Assembly (NCBI GenBank): GCA_964627035.1
Contig: CAZVKN010000017.1
Location: forward strand, 1 to 56,743
Source: CAZVKN01 sp964627035
Lineage (GTDB): Bacteria; Electryoneota; AABM5-125-24; Hatepunaeales; Hatepunaeaceae
DNA length: 56,743 bases
Reading direction: 5' to 3'
Part shown: one piece after another, positions 1 through 8,149 of the stretch
Layout: every line of letters begins with the position of its first letter
How positions within the stretch are numbered: position 1 is the first letter of the stretch
Notes under the pieces: model-generated
Seen by the model: only the letters and a program-made list of their open reading frames with translations
The model's database searches: none
What the model was told of the DNA's origin: nothing
Made by a program: the position numbers and the translations under genes

Positions 1-55
1 TCATTGTTATGTCATTGTTATGTCATTGTTATGTCATTGTTATGTCATTGTTATG
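1..55. repeat. 11-bp tandem repeat at window edge
   Basis: Five exact head-to-tail copies of the 11-mer TCATTGTTATG run from the first base, so the array probably starts outside the window. The unit length is not a multiple of three and no good gene covers it. It is a simple tandem repeat whose copy number may vary. Confidence 0.9.
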
Positions 56-332
56 TATCACTGTAGAGCATAATAAGCACATTTTCATCGAAAGTCAAGT
101 GAATTTAGTCAGTTTTCGTTATTTCAACACTGTTTTTTCTGACCACTCTCCCAATCCAAGTACTCATCTCGACAAATACACCCCAAATGCCAAATCTCTC
201 CCATCATATAACCCAATAATGTCCGCTAATCAAAACCAAAGCACAAACTTCCAACCCTTGATCCACACAGATGCTTCACCCGCTATATATCCTCAGGTTG
301 TCTCTCCATGTTAATTTTTGCACATAAAACGG
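56..332. other. Intergenic region without a recognised gene
   Basis: AT-rich DNA between the tandem repeat and the promoter of the first gene. An open frame at 9-314 runs through the tandem repeat, but its translation has low complexity and no recognisable domain, and no ribosome binding site precedes it. I see nothing functional here. Confidence 0.5.
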
Positions 333-361
333 TTGACCCTTCATTTCCATTTATGTATATT
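333..361 (+). promoter_or_regulatory. Predicted sigma-70-type promoter for the 437 gene
   Basis: A -35 box TTGACC (333-338) and a -10 box TATATT (356-361) are separated by 17 bases, close to the housekeeping consensus. It lies about 75 bases before the ATG at 437, which also has a strong AGAGGAG ribosome binding site. Prediction by eye only. Confidence 0.6.
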
Positions 362-436
362 GCTTGAGGTGGAAAGCTTATCGCTTTTCACATTTATTAT
401 TTTGGAAATAAGAACAGGTATCAAAGAGGAGTTTCG

Positions 437-1750
437 ATGGAACCGAGACGCATTGTAATAATGGGAGCAGCGGGACGCGATTTCCATAATTTTAATACGG
501 TTTATCGCGGTCGCAGCGATGTCAAAGTAGTCGCTTTTACCGCTGCACAAATACCCGATATAGATGATCGCCGCTATCCGGCTGAACTCGCCGGAGACGG
601 ATATCCTGACGGCATTCCTATTCTCGCCGAACAGGATCTGACTGCGATTATTGCAGATAATAAAGTGGAAGAAGTCGCATTCTCATACAGCGATATTTCC
701 TACACACAATTGATGAATAAAGCTGCCTGGGCGATGGCTTCGGGCGTGGATTTCAAGCTGATCGGACCGGACGCTTCTATGGTAAAATCAACCAAGCCGG
801 TCGTTGCTATCACAGCTATCCGCACAGGCTGCGGCAAAAGCCAGACCACTCGCAGAGTTGCTGATATCTTGACCGCTGCAGGCAAAAAGGTGGCTGCTAT
901 CCGTCACCCGATGCCGTACGGTGATCTAATCGCTCAAAAAGTGCAACGCTTTGCCACAATTGAAGACCTTGCAAAGCATGACTGTACCATCGAGGAGATG
1001 GAAGAGTATGAACCGCACATCAATCGCGGGATCATTGTCTATGCTGGTGTTGACTATGAAGCAATCGTTCGAGAGGCAGAAAAGGAAGCGGACATCATCC
1101 TGTGGGATGGCGGTAATAACGACCTGCCTTTCTATAAGCCTGACTATCACATCACCGTTGTAGATCCGCTCAGACCCGGTCACGAGATGGCATATTACCC
1201 GGGTGAGATCAACCTCCGGCGCAGCGATGCGGTTGTGATCAACAAAATAGAGAGTGCCACACCGGAAGATCTAAACATCGTCCGCACAAACATTCAAGCA
1301 CTTGCACCGAATGCTATGGTGATTGATGCTGCTTCTCCGGTCGGCGTGAAAGATGCGGAAATGCTGCTTGGTAAGCGTGTTCTTGTCGTTGAGGACGGTC
1401 CTACATTGACTCACGGCGAGATGAAGATTGGTGCAGGCGTGGTCGCAGCGCGCAAGTTCGGAGTGAAAGAGATCGTAGATCCGCGTCCGTTTCTGACTGG
1501 CAAACTGCAGGAGACATTCGATATATATCCCAACATAGGCAGCATATTGCCTGCGATGGGATATGGGGTACAGCAGATCGGTGACTTGGAGAAAACCATC
1601 AATGCATCAGATGTGGATGTTGTGGTTATAGCAACACCAATTGACCTGCGTCGTATAATTAATATTACCAAACCGTCTGTTCGGGTGACTTATGACCTGC
1701 AAGAAATCGGTCGTCCGAACCTGGAAGATGCGTTAGCAGAATTTATTTAG
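437..1750 (+). CDS. cPGS-like predicted GTPase (COG2403 type)
   Basis: A 437-residue protein resembling cyclic 2,3-diphosphoglycerate synthetase and the bacterial 'predicted GTPase' family COG2403. The N-terminus starts with a Rossmann-like strand and glycine motif (RRIVIMGAAGRD). A P-loop TGCGKSQTTR lies near residue 130, followed by conserved-looking segments such as ILWDGGNNDLPFYKPD and VVINKIESA (the latter like an NKxD-type base-recognition motif). The ATG at 437 is supported by AAAGAGGAG six bases upstream and a promoter further up. The next gene is a carbamate kinase. In Methanothermus the family member makes cyclic diphosphoglycerate; whether this bacterial protein does so is unknown, and a role linked to carbamate or acyl-phosphate metabolism is only a guess from the neighbour. 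Confidence 0.75.
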   Translation: MEPRRIVIMGAAGRDFHNFNTVYRGRSDVKVVAFTAAQIPDIDDRRYPAELAGDGYPDGIPILAEQDLTAIIADNKVEEVAFSYSDISYTQLMNKAAWAMASGVDFKLIGPDASMVKSTKPVVAITAIRTGCGKSQTTRRVADILTAAGKKVAAIRHPMPYGDLIAQKVQRFATIEDLAKHDCTIEEMEEYEPHINRGIIVYAGVDYEAIVREAEKEADIILWDGGNNDLPFYKPDYHITVVDPLRPGHEMAYYPGEINLRRSDAVVINKIESATPEDLNIVRTNIQALAPNAMVIDAASPVGVKDAEMLLGKRVLVVEDGPTLTHGEMKIGAGVVAARKFGVKEIVDPRPFLTGKLQETFDIYPNIGSILPAMGYGVQQIGDLEKTINASDVDVVVIATPIDLRRIINITKPSVRVTYDLQEIGRPNLEDALAEFI

Positions 1751-1830
1751 AACCACCATATCTCTAAGACATTAAGGAGTGAAGTAAAATCTTTCAGTTT
1801 TCTTGGTGTCTTGGAGCCTTGGTGGTTATC
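1751..1830. repeat. Imperfect palindrome, ACCACCAAG family, copy 1
   Basis: Intergenic sequence beginning AACCACCA and ending CTTGGTGTCTTGGAGCCTTGGTGG, so the two ends are rough complements. It is related to the palindromes at 2796-2861 and 4959-5036. It ends just before the next gene and can be misread as the start of that gene. Confidence 0.65.
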
Positions 1831-1835
1831 TTATT

Positions 1836-2789
1836 ATGCCACGATTCAATTTACGCTGTGCAGTTGTAGCTCTCGGTGGGAATGCGATTTCACCGACAGG
1901 CGAACCGAGCTCGGTAATAGAACAGTTCAGCCATACTCGCAGTAGCCTTAAAGGAATTATCCGTCTGCTTGAACAAGGCTACAACATGGCAATTACTCAC
2001 GGCAACGGTCCTCAAGTCGGTGATAAGCTGTTGCGAGTGGAATTGACACGCGAGCAGCTTCCGGATATTCCACTGGGTGTGTTGGTAGCCGATACTCAAG
2101 GGTCAATGGGATATATGATTGAGCAATCCCTGCAGAATTTCCTGACGAGAGAGAAACTGAATCGGCAAGTTGTTACGATTATTACGCAAGTATTGGTTGA
2201 CGAGCATGATCCAGCATTTACAGACCCAACCAAATTCATCGGACAATACTATTCTAAAGAAGAGGCTGAAACTCTTTCAAAGGATAATGGTTGGACAGTA
2301 AAACAGTACAAAGATGACAAGTGGCGTCGCGTAGTCGGTTCACCAAGACCTCTATCAATTGTCAATCGTAGAGCCATTCGTGAATTGGTGCAGAGGGGCA
2401 TAGTATTGATTGCTTCAGGTGGAGGAGGCATTCCGGTTTGTCGTGATACATCCACGATTCTCAACGGTGTAGATGCAGTTATAGATAAAGATCGTTCCGG
2501 TGCGGTGATGGCTCACGATATTGAAGCAGAAGAATTCATTATTGTTACCAATGTTGATACCGTTAAGATAAACTATGGAAAGCCAAACGAACGCCCAATT
2601 CATCGGATGAGAATCCGTGAAGCTAAGGAATATATCGCTGAAGGACACTTTCCAGCCGGTAGTATGGGTGAGAAGGTTGAAGCGGCGGTTCAGTTCGTTG
2701 AACGAGGAGGTGAACGCGCGATTATTTGTGCGCTTGAGGACATGGAAGAAGCACTAAAAGGTAATGCTGGGACATTGATACTACCTTAA
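1836..2789 (+). CDS. arcC: Carbamate kinase
   Basis: A 317-residue amino-acid-kinase-fold enzyme catalysing carbamoyl phosphate + ADP = ATP + carbamate (+ NH3 release). The N-terminal VVALGGNAI motif, ITHGNGPQVG, the SGGGGIPV nucleotide-binding segment and AVIDKDR are all typical, and the length matches the family's ~310-315 residues. I chose the ATG at 1836, not an in-frame upstream start at 1803, because the extra 11 residues are encoded by the palindromic repeat and lack homology. The end GSMGEKVEAAVQFVERGG is also typical. No ornithine transcarbamylase or arginine deiminase gene is adjacent, so this is not a classical arginine deiminase operon. The GTPase before it is the only candidate partner. 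Confidence 0.93.
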   Translation: MPRFNLRCAVVALGGNAISPTGEPSSVIEQFSHTRSSLKGIIRLLEQGYNMAITHGNGPQVGDKLLRVELTREQLPDIPLGVLVADTQGSMGYMIEQSLQNFLTREKLNRQVVTIITQVLVDEHDPAFTDPTKFIGQYYSKEEAETLSKDNGWTVKQYKDDKWRRVVGSPRPLSIVNRRAIRELVQRGIVLIASGGGGIPVCRDTSTILNGVDAVIDKDRSGAVMAHDIEAEEFIIVTNVDTVKINYGKPNERPIHRMRIREAKEYIAEGHFPAGSMGEKVEAAVQFVERGGERAIICALEDMEEALKGNAGTLILP

Positions 2790-2795
2790 GAAATT

Positions 2796-2861
2796 GTAAC
2801 CACCAAGTCACCAAAAAGAAAAAGACATGTATTTGTTTTCTTGGTGCCTTGGAGGTTATCT
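2796..2861. repeat. Imperfect palindrome, ACCACCAAG family, copy 2
   Basis: The left arm AACCACCAAGTCACCAA is answered by TTCTTGGTGCCTTGGAGGTT on the right across an A/T-rich centre. It lies between arcC and sucC. It is a candidate dispersed palindromic element and could also form an RNA hairpin in the transcript. Confidence 0.7.
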
Positions 2862-2887
2862 TAAAAAATATATCACACAAAATTATT

Positions 2888-4048
2888 ATGAAAATACACG
2901 AATACCAAGGTAAGCAAATCCTGCGCAAGTATGGGGTTGCAGTGCCGGACGGAGGTGTTGCCTTTTCGCTGCAGGAAGCTGAGACGGCTGCTCACAATCT
3001 TAACAGCAGCAGCTACGTGGTGAAAGCTCAGATCCATGCCGGAGGTCGCGGCAAAGGTGGAGGCGTCAAGTTGGCAAAGTCACTCGACGAAGTCCGCACC
3101 TATGCTAAAGAGATACTGGGCATGACGCTTGTCACCCACCAGACCGGACCTGAAGGTCGTGAAGTCAAACGGCTGCTGATCGAGCAAGGTGTTGACATCG
3201 CAACTGAGCTGTATGTCGGCATTGTTCTCGACCGTGAGAATAAAGCTGATGTGTTCATGGTCTCAACTGAAGGCGGTATGGAGATCGAGAAGGTAGCTGC
3301 AGAGACACCGGAGAAGATATTCAAGCAGGTAGTTGATCCCGCTGTAGGTCTGCGCTCGTTCCAGCTTCGACGCATGGCATTTGCACTTGGTCTGGAGGGA
3401 AACCAAATCAAGGAAGGCATCAAATTTCTCAAAGGTCTGTACCAGGCATATAAAGAGACCGATGCATCACTTGCGGAGATCAATCCGCTTGTTGTGACCG
3501 GAGATGGGAGAGTCATGGCACTCGATGCAAAGATGAACTTTGATGACAATGCTATGTTCCGGCACCGTAACATTCTTGAGCTTCGTGATCTTGATGAAGA
3601 AGATTCGGCTGAGATTGAAGCCTCCAAATACGGTTTGAATTACATTAAACTCGACGGTAACGTCGGCTGCATGGTCAACGGTGCCGGGTTGGCAATGTCC
3701 ACGATGGATATCATCAAGTTCTCAGGTGGTGAACCTGCAAACTTCCTCGATGTCGGTGGCACTGCGAATGCCGAAACGGTCAAGGCGGGATTCGAGATCA
3801 TTGTCAGTGATCCAAACGTCAAAGCTGTATTGATTAATATATTCGGTGGGATTGTCAGATGTGATCGCGTGGCGGACGGTATCATCAATGCGTTGAAAGA
3901 CCTGGACGTCAGCATACCGGTCGTAGTTAGACTCGCCGGAACAAACGCTGAATTGGCGGCTGAAAAGCTGAACGCTTCACCGCTCGATTTTATCGTTGCT
4001 GATAATCTTAAAGATGGTGCGGAAAAGGCTGTGGCTGCGGTGGTGTAA
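2888..4048 (+). CDS. sucC: Succinyl-CoA synthetase (ADP-forming) beta subunit
   Basis: A 386-residue beta subunit that, with SucD, interconverts succinyl-CoA and succinate with phosphorylation of a nucleoside diphosphate. The start MKIHEYQGKQILRKYGV is diagnostic. The ATP-grasp segment KAQIHAGGRGKGGGVKLA and the C-terminal NIFGGIVRCD and DGAEKAV are in the usual places, and the length matches the family. The ATG at 2888 is preferred to an upstream ATG at 2849 that lies in the palindromic repeat. sucD follows 30 bases later. The neighbouring korDABC genes make the succinyl-CoA precursor, which suggests a reversible, ferredoxin-linked TCA segment. Confidence 0.97.
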   Translation: MKIHEYQGKQILRKYGVAVPDGGVAFSLQEAETAAHNLNSSSYVVKAQIHAGGRGKGGGVKLAKSLDEVRTYAKEILGMTLVTHQTGPEGREVKRLLIEQGVDIATELYVGIVLDRENKADVFMVSTEGGMEIEKVAAETPEKIFKQVVDPAVGLRSFQLRRMAFALGLEGNQIKEGIKFLKGLYQAYKETDASLAEINPLVVTGDGRVMALDAKMNFDDNAMFRHRNILELRDLDEEDSAEIEASKYGLNYIKLDGNVGCMVNGAGLAMSTMDIIKFSGGEPANFLDVGGTANAETVKAGFEIIVSDPNVKAVLINIFGGIVRCDRVADGIINALKDLDVSIPVVVRLAGTNAELAAEKLNASPLDFIVADNLKDGAEKAVAAVV

Positions 4049-4078
4049 TATCAAATTTAGTTGTTTAAGGTCAAAAAT

Positions 4079-4951
4079 ATGAGTATCCTATTAAATAAAG
4101 ATTCCCGCGTAGTCGTACAGGGGATCACAGGTGGTGAAGGAACGTTTCACACCGAGCAGATGCTGGAATATGGCACCAAAGTGGTCGCAGGCGTAACTCC
4201 CGGTAAAGGTGGGACGAAGCATTTGGACGTCCCTGTTTATAACAGCGTTGCCGATGCTGTATCTGAAGCCGGTGCAAATACATCTGTTATCTTTGTACCG
4301 CCACCGTTTGCAGCGGATGCAATTATTGAAGCAGCACAAGCAGGCTGCAAGCTGGTTATCTGCATCACCGAAGGTATCCCGACCCGAGATATGGTCGAGG
4401 TGTACGAATACCTGAAAAATCGCCCGACAAGGCTTGTCGGTCCCAACTGCCCGGGTGTGATCACCCCCGGAGTTGCGAAAGTCGGTATTATGCCGGGCTT
4501 CATTCATAAACAGGGCTCAATAGGAGTCATTTCACGCTCCGGTACACTGACATACGAGGCGGTACACCAGTTGACAGAACTCGGTCTCGGACAGTCAACC
4601 TGCATCGGTATCGGCGGAGATCCTATTGTCGGCAGCAGCTTTATTGATCTGCTTGAGCTGTTTGAGGCTGACCCGGACACGGAAGGTGTTGTCATGATTG
4701 GTGAGATCGGTGGTTCTGCTGAAGAGAACGCTGCAAAGTACATTCAGGAAAATATGTCAAAACCTGTCACAGCTTTCATAGCAGGACAGACCGCACCCCC
4801 GGGTCGCAGAATGGGACATGCCGGTGCAATTATTGCAGGAGGTAAAGGCACCGCTGCAGAAAAGATTGCAGCCCTCAAAGAAGCCGGCGTTCACGTTGCT
4901 CAAAGCCCGGCTGAGATCGGCTCAACAATGAACACGGCAATGGGTAATTAA
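4079..4951 (+). CDS. sucD: Succinyl-CoA synthetase alpha subunit
   Basis: A 290-residue alpha subunit. The CoA-binding Rossmann start (SILLNKDSRVVVQGITGGEG), VGPNCPGVITPG, and the active-site histidine region GRRMGHAGAIIAGGKGTA (the His before AGAI is the phosphorylated residue in the family) are all present. The ATG at 4079 gives the canonical N-terminus; an upstream in-frame start at 4061 adds six residues of no homology. It pairs with sucC 30 bases upstream. A palindromic repeat separates it from the ferredoxin-oxidoreductase operon downstream. Confidence 0.97.
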   Translation: MSILLNKDSRVVVQGITGGEGTFHTEQMLEYGTKVVAGVTPGKGGTKHLDVPVYNSVADAVSEAGANTSVIFVPPPFAADAIIEAAQAGCKLVICITEGIPTRDMVEVYEYLKNRPTRLVGPNCPGVITPGVAKVGIMPGFIHKQGSIGVISRSGTLTYEAVHQLTELGLGQSTCIGIGGDPIVGSSFIDLLELFEADPDTEGVVMIGEIGGSAEENAAKYIQENMSKPVTAFIAGQTAPPGRRMGHAGAIIAGGKGTAAEKIAALKEAGVHVAQSPAEIGSTMNTAMGN

Positions 4952-4958
4952 GAAGAAT

Positions 4959-5036
4959 AACCACCAAGACACAAAGACACCAAGAAGACATTTCCTTTTC
5001 TTTTCTTCTTGGTGTCCTGGTGACTTAGTGGTTCAG
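4959..5036. repeat. Imperfect palindrome, ACCACCAAG family, copy 3
   Basis: The best preserved copy: the left arm contains ACCACCAAGACAC and GACACCAAGAAG, the right arm CTTCTTGGTGTCCTGGTG and TAGTGGTT. As RNA it would form a long interrupted hairpin between sucD and korD. There is no clean U-tract, so it is not an ordinary intrinsic terminator. Confidence 0.75.
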
Positions 5037-5086
5037 AGTATTACAATAAGTTCCATCAATTCCCGAAAATAATAGGGAGTGAATCT

Positions 5087-5416
5087 ATGGCTGGACAATC
5101 AGCGGTCGCAGTTCTTCCCAGCGAAGAGTCTGCAGCCAAAACGGAACGAACAATTCGCACAGCCACCAGCGACGGTGCGACCATTATTACCATACATCAG
5201 CACTACTGCAAAGGCTGCGATATCTGCTCAGATGTCTGTCCCAAAGATGTGCTGGAGATGGTACCTGCATCCGATCGGTGGGAAGGTACGATTGTAGAGA
5301 TCATCAATATGGATAACTGCAACGCCTGCATGTTGTGTGAATATGAATGTCCCGATTTCGCTATCGAGATATATAACGAGAAAAAAGAAAAGAAAAAGGA
5401 GAAAAAGACGCTGTGA
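5087..5416 (+). CDS. korD: 2-oxoacid:ferredoxin oxidoreductase, ferredoxin-like delta subunit
   Basis: A 109-residue protein with two [4Fe-4S] motifs, CKGCDICSDVCP and CNACMLCEYECP. It would pass electrons between the catalytic subunits and ferredoxin. The first ~40 residues are a poorly conserved lead-in and the last ~15 a Glu/Lys-rich tail. The ATG at 5087 has AGGGAG upstream. Its stop overlaps the GTG start of the alpha-subunit gene, so the two are translationally coupled. Subunit order delta-alpha-beta-gamma is common for 2-oxoglutarate (Kor/Oor) enzymes. Confidence 0.92.
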   Translation: MAGQSAVAVLPSEESAAKTERTIRTATSDGATIITIHQHYCKGCDICSDVCPKDVLEMVPASDRWEGTIVEIINMDNCNACMLCEYECPDFAIEIYNEKKEKKKEKKTL

Positions 5417-6564
5417 GTAATAAAACAGAAAAACAGCGTCAGGTCGTTTTCTGGCAAGGTAATCATGTGGTTGCCGAAGCTGCGATTGCGGCTGGATGCC
5501 GTTTCTTTGCCGGTTATCCGATTACGCCTTCTTCGGAGGTCGCTCATATCTTGTCATATCGCTTACCTCAGGTTGGCGGAAAGTTCCTCCAGATGGAGGA
5601 CGAGATCGCTGCTATGGGTGCGACAATCGGCGGCTCCCTGACAGGTTTGAAATCAATGACAGCAACCAGCGGTCCCGGCTTTTCTCTCAAGCAGGAAAAC
5701 ATCGGTTACGCATGTATGATCGAAGCACCCTGCGTGGTCGTGAATGTCATGCGTGGAGGTCCGTCAACCGGACTGCCGACAGCATTGGGACAGTCTGATG
5801 TCATGCAGGCAAAATGGGGCACGCACGGTGATCGTCCGGTGATCACACTCACCCCGTCATATCTCGACGAGGTTTACCGCGAAACTATCCGTGCCTTTAA
5901 TCTTGCAGAGCTGCTACGGATGCCTGTCTTCCTGTTCATTGACGAGGTTCTCGGGCATCTCTCTGAACGTGTAGAAATACCTGATCCGTCAGAATATGAA
6001 CTGATAGAACGTCCGCGCCCGGATGTTCCTCCGGAAGAGTATCAACCCTACGATTCGTCCAAAAGTGATGTGCCGCCGATAGCCGACTATTTCTCCGGCT
6101 ACCGTTTCCACATGACCGGACTGAATCACGATCATACCGGATTCCCCTCCACCAATCCAACGCTGGTCCAGCAGGAGGAGGTCAGGATGATGAACAAGGT
6201 GACTAATCACCTTGATGTAATTGAAAAATACGAAGAATTATACACAGACGACGCTGAAATCGCTGTAGTTGCGTTCGGATCAACCGCACGTGCTGCTACG
6301 GTCGCAGTGAACGATGCACGCAACAAGGGTATCAAAGCCGGGTTGTTACGTCCGATAACTCTGTGGCCCTTCCCGGAAGAGCCTGCCCGAAAACTTGGAG
6401 CACAGGTTAAAGGAATAATCGTTCCTGAAGCAAATCTGGGGCAGATGATATATGAAGTCGAGCGGGTCGCAAAGTGTGACGGACCTGTTGTCGGAGTCCA
6501 GAAGGTTGGTGGTATTCCCATCTACCCAGGTGAAATACTGGATAAAATAGAGGAGCTGGCGTAA
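5413..6564 (+). CDS. korA: 2-oxoglutarate:ferredoxin oxidoreductase alpha subunit
   Basis: A 383-residue subunit. The N-terminal pyrimidine-binding domain shows GNHVVAEAAIAAGCRFFAGYPITPSSE, MEDEIAAMGATIGGSLTG and TATSGPGFSLKQENIGYA, as usual in the family. The C-terminal half contains VVAFGSTAR and LRPITLWPFPE, the CoA-binding domain-II part. The start is GTG at 5413, overlapping the korD stop by four bases. The korB ATG follows one base after its stop. Substrate choice (2-oxoglutarate or another 2-oxoacid) is inferred from the sucCD neighbours, not from a residue signature. Confidence 0.92.
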   Translation: MSNKTEKQRQVVFWQGNHVVAEAAIAAGCRFFAGYPITPSSEVAHILSYRLPQVGGKFLQMEDEIAAMGATIGGSLTGLKSMTATSGPGFSLKQENIGYACMIEAPCVVVNVMRGGPSTGLPTALGQSDVMQAKWGTHGDRPVITLTPSYLDEVYRETIRAFNLAELLRMPVFLFIDEVLGHLSERVEIPDPSEYELIERPRPDVPPEEYQPYDSSKSDVPPIADYFSGYRFHMTGLNHDHTGFPSTNPTLVQQEEVRMMNKVTNHLDVIEKYEELYTDDAEIAVVAFGSTARAATVAVNDARNKGIKAGLLRPITLWPFPEEPARKLGAQVKGIIVPEANLGQMIYEVERVAKCDGPVVGVQKVGGIPIYPGEILDKIEELA

Positions 6565-6565
6565 A

Positions 6566-7393
6566 ATGGCACAACGTTACGAACATTTCCTGCGGATGGA
6601 TCACATCCCGCACATGTGGTGCCCGGGATGCGGAATCGGAATCATTCTGAAATCACTGATCCGCGCAATGGATAAAGCTGATTGGGACATCAATGATACC
6701 GCAATCATCTCCGGAATCGGCTGCACTTCCCGTGCCCCCGGATACATGGACATGAACACCCTACACACCACACACGGCAGAGCGCTCTCATTTGCCACCG
6801 GTATAAAGATGGCTCGCCCCGACAAGCATGTACTGGTGATCGCCGGTGACGGTGACTCGACAGCTATCGGTGGAAACCATCTGGTTCATGCCTGCCGTCG
6901 CAACATTGACATCACCATGATTATCGTGAATAACAACATCTACGGTATGACCGGAGGGCAGTATTCACCGACAACACCTGTAGGAGCAAAAGCTGCAACG
7001 ACACCCTGGGGAAATGTTGATCCTTCATTTGATCTTGGTGATCTGTGCAAAGGTGCCGGAGCGTCGTATGTCGCCCGCGGACATGTCGCTTCCGGCATTC
7101 AGATGGAGCGGCTGATTCACAACGGTCTTAAGCACAAGGGCTTCTCTGTGATCGAGATGCTGTCCAACTGCCACACTCAATTCGGTAGGCGTAATAAGCT
7201 TGCTGATCCTGTTGAGTTGATTAACGACATTGCATCCAAGACCATCAACATCAAACGCGCGATGAAGATGACCCCCGAACAGATGCAGGGGAAAGTCCCT
7301 GTCGGAGTGCTCCATCACGATAAAAACCAGGAAGAATACTGCGATGCGTATGAGAAGGTCATTAACAGCGCACAAGCAGCACTGAAACGATAA
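6566..7393 (+). CDS. korB: 2-oxoglutarate:ferredoxin oxidoreductase beta subunit
   Basis: A 275-residue thiamine-diphosphate-binding subunit. It has the CPGCGIG cluster/cofactor motif near the N-terminus, GIGCTSR, HTTHGRALSFATGIK and the ThDP/Mg motif GDGDSTAIGGNHLVHA followed by NNNIYGMTGGQYSPTTP. All are typical of Kor/Oor beta subunits. It is one base from korA and nine bases from korC, clearly one operon. The cytoplasmic complex makes succinyl-CoA, CO2 and reduced ferredoxin, or runs in reverse in reductive carbon fixation; direction cannot be told from sequence. Confidence 0.93.
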   Translation: MAQRYEHFLRMDHIPHMWCPGCGIGIILKSLIRAMDKADWDINDTAIISGIGCTSRAPGYMDMNTLHTTHGRALSFATGIKMARPDKHVLVIAGDGDSTAIGGNHLVHACRRNIDITMIIVNNNIYGMTGGQYSPTTPVGAKAATTPWGNVDPSFDLGDLCKGAGASYVARGHVASGIQMERLIHNGLKHKGFSVIEMLSNCHTQFGRRNKLADPVELINDIASKTINIKRAMKMTPEQMQGKVPVGVLHHDKNQEEYCDAYEKVINSAQAALKR

Positions 7394-7402
7394 GGAGGAA
7401 AC

Positions 7403-7957
7403 ATGTCAAACAAAAACGGGCACTACGAAGCACGTTTCGCCGCCGTCGGCGGTCAGGGTATCCTCCTTGCCGGAGATGTCCTCGCGGACGCAGCTATCAG
7501 CTTTGAAGGAAAACATGCGCTGGACAGCCCGACATACACTGCTCAGGTTCGCGGCGGTCCGACCAAGGTTGATGTAATAATCTCGGACAATCGGATCGAG
7601 TTCCCCCGAACGACTTCAATTAACTTTATGCTCTGTTTGGCGCAACGGTCCTGGAATCAGTTCGGGAATGGACTCGCTGATGATTGCATAGTACTCATTG
7701 ATCCGTTTCTGGTTCACGATGTGGACCGGAAATATCAGGTCTATGAGCTGCCGCTGATCGAAATCACCAAGAAAAAGCTAAAAAAAATGGTTTATACCAG
7801 TGCTGTTTCACTCGGTGCTATGATCGGATTGACTCATGCGGTGGAGGTTGATTCAGCGCTCCAGGCGCTGCTGAAAAAAGCACCGCGTGGAACGGAAGCA
7901 TACAACAAACGAGCATTTAAGTTAGGCTACGATGCAGCTCAAGAGCTGCTGAAGTAG
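7403..7957 (+). CDS. korC: 2-oxoacid:ferredoxin oxidoreductase gamma subunit
   Basis: A 184-residue gamma subunit. The start EARFAAVGGQGILLAGDVLADAA carries the GGQG loop of the family, and SPTYTAQVRGGPTKVDVIIS is the conserved second motif. A strong AAGGAGG sits just before the ATG. It closes the korDABC operon. The next ~190 bases carry two repeat elements before ndk. Confidence 0.93.
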   Translation: MSNKNGHYEARFAAVGGQGILLAGDVLADAAISFEGKHALDSPTYTAQVRGGPTKVDVIISDNRIEFPRTTSINFMLCLAQRSWNQFGNGLADDCIVLIDPFLVHDVDRKYQVYELPLIEITKKKLKKMVYTSAVSLGAMIGLTHAVEVDSALQALLKKAPRGTEAYNKRAFKLGYDAAQELLK

Positions 7958-7978
7958 ATGTCATAATTTAAAATCGGG

Positions 7979-8002
7979 AGCAGCGACATTCCTGTCGCTG
8001 CT
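7979..8002. repeat. Perfect hairpin with GACATTCCTGTC core
   Basis: Ten-base arms (AGCAGCGACA and its complement) around a TTCC loop, just after korC. There is no T-tract, so terminator function is uncertain. It shares its core, but not its stem, with the hairpins at 9588-9611 and 9614-9629. Confidence 0.8.
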
Positions 8003-8052
8003 GGACGGACGAGAATGAGTTCTTTGATTTATTCATAAATTTGTACATTCTC

Positions 8053-8124
8053 GTCATTCCCGTGCAGGCGGGAATCCAGAAAAATCAAAAACATACTGGA
8101 TTCTGGCTTTCGTTCGGAATGACA
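8053..8124. repeat. GTCATTCCCG-type palindromic element
   Basis: The left end reads GTCATTCCCGTGCAGGCGGG and AATCCAG, the right end CTGGATTCTGG and GGAATGAC. This inverted-repeat type, with TCATTCC termini, is widespread in many bacterial genomes. Related copies are at 24689-24765 and 50603-50633. It lies directly upstream of ndk. Confidence 0.75.
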
Positions 8125-8149
8125 TAACAAACTAAAGCAAAAAATATAT

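Noticed and set aside
9..314. Open reading frame at the left edge
   Set aside because: It reads through the 11-bp tandem repeat, has no ribosome binding site and no recognisable domain; Ser/Pro-rich low-complexity translation of AT-rich DNA.
3100..3627. Long minus-strand frame (175 codons) inside sucC
   Set aside because: Ser/Arg-rich shadow of a strongly conserved gene on the other strand, without a ribosome site.
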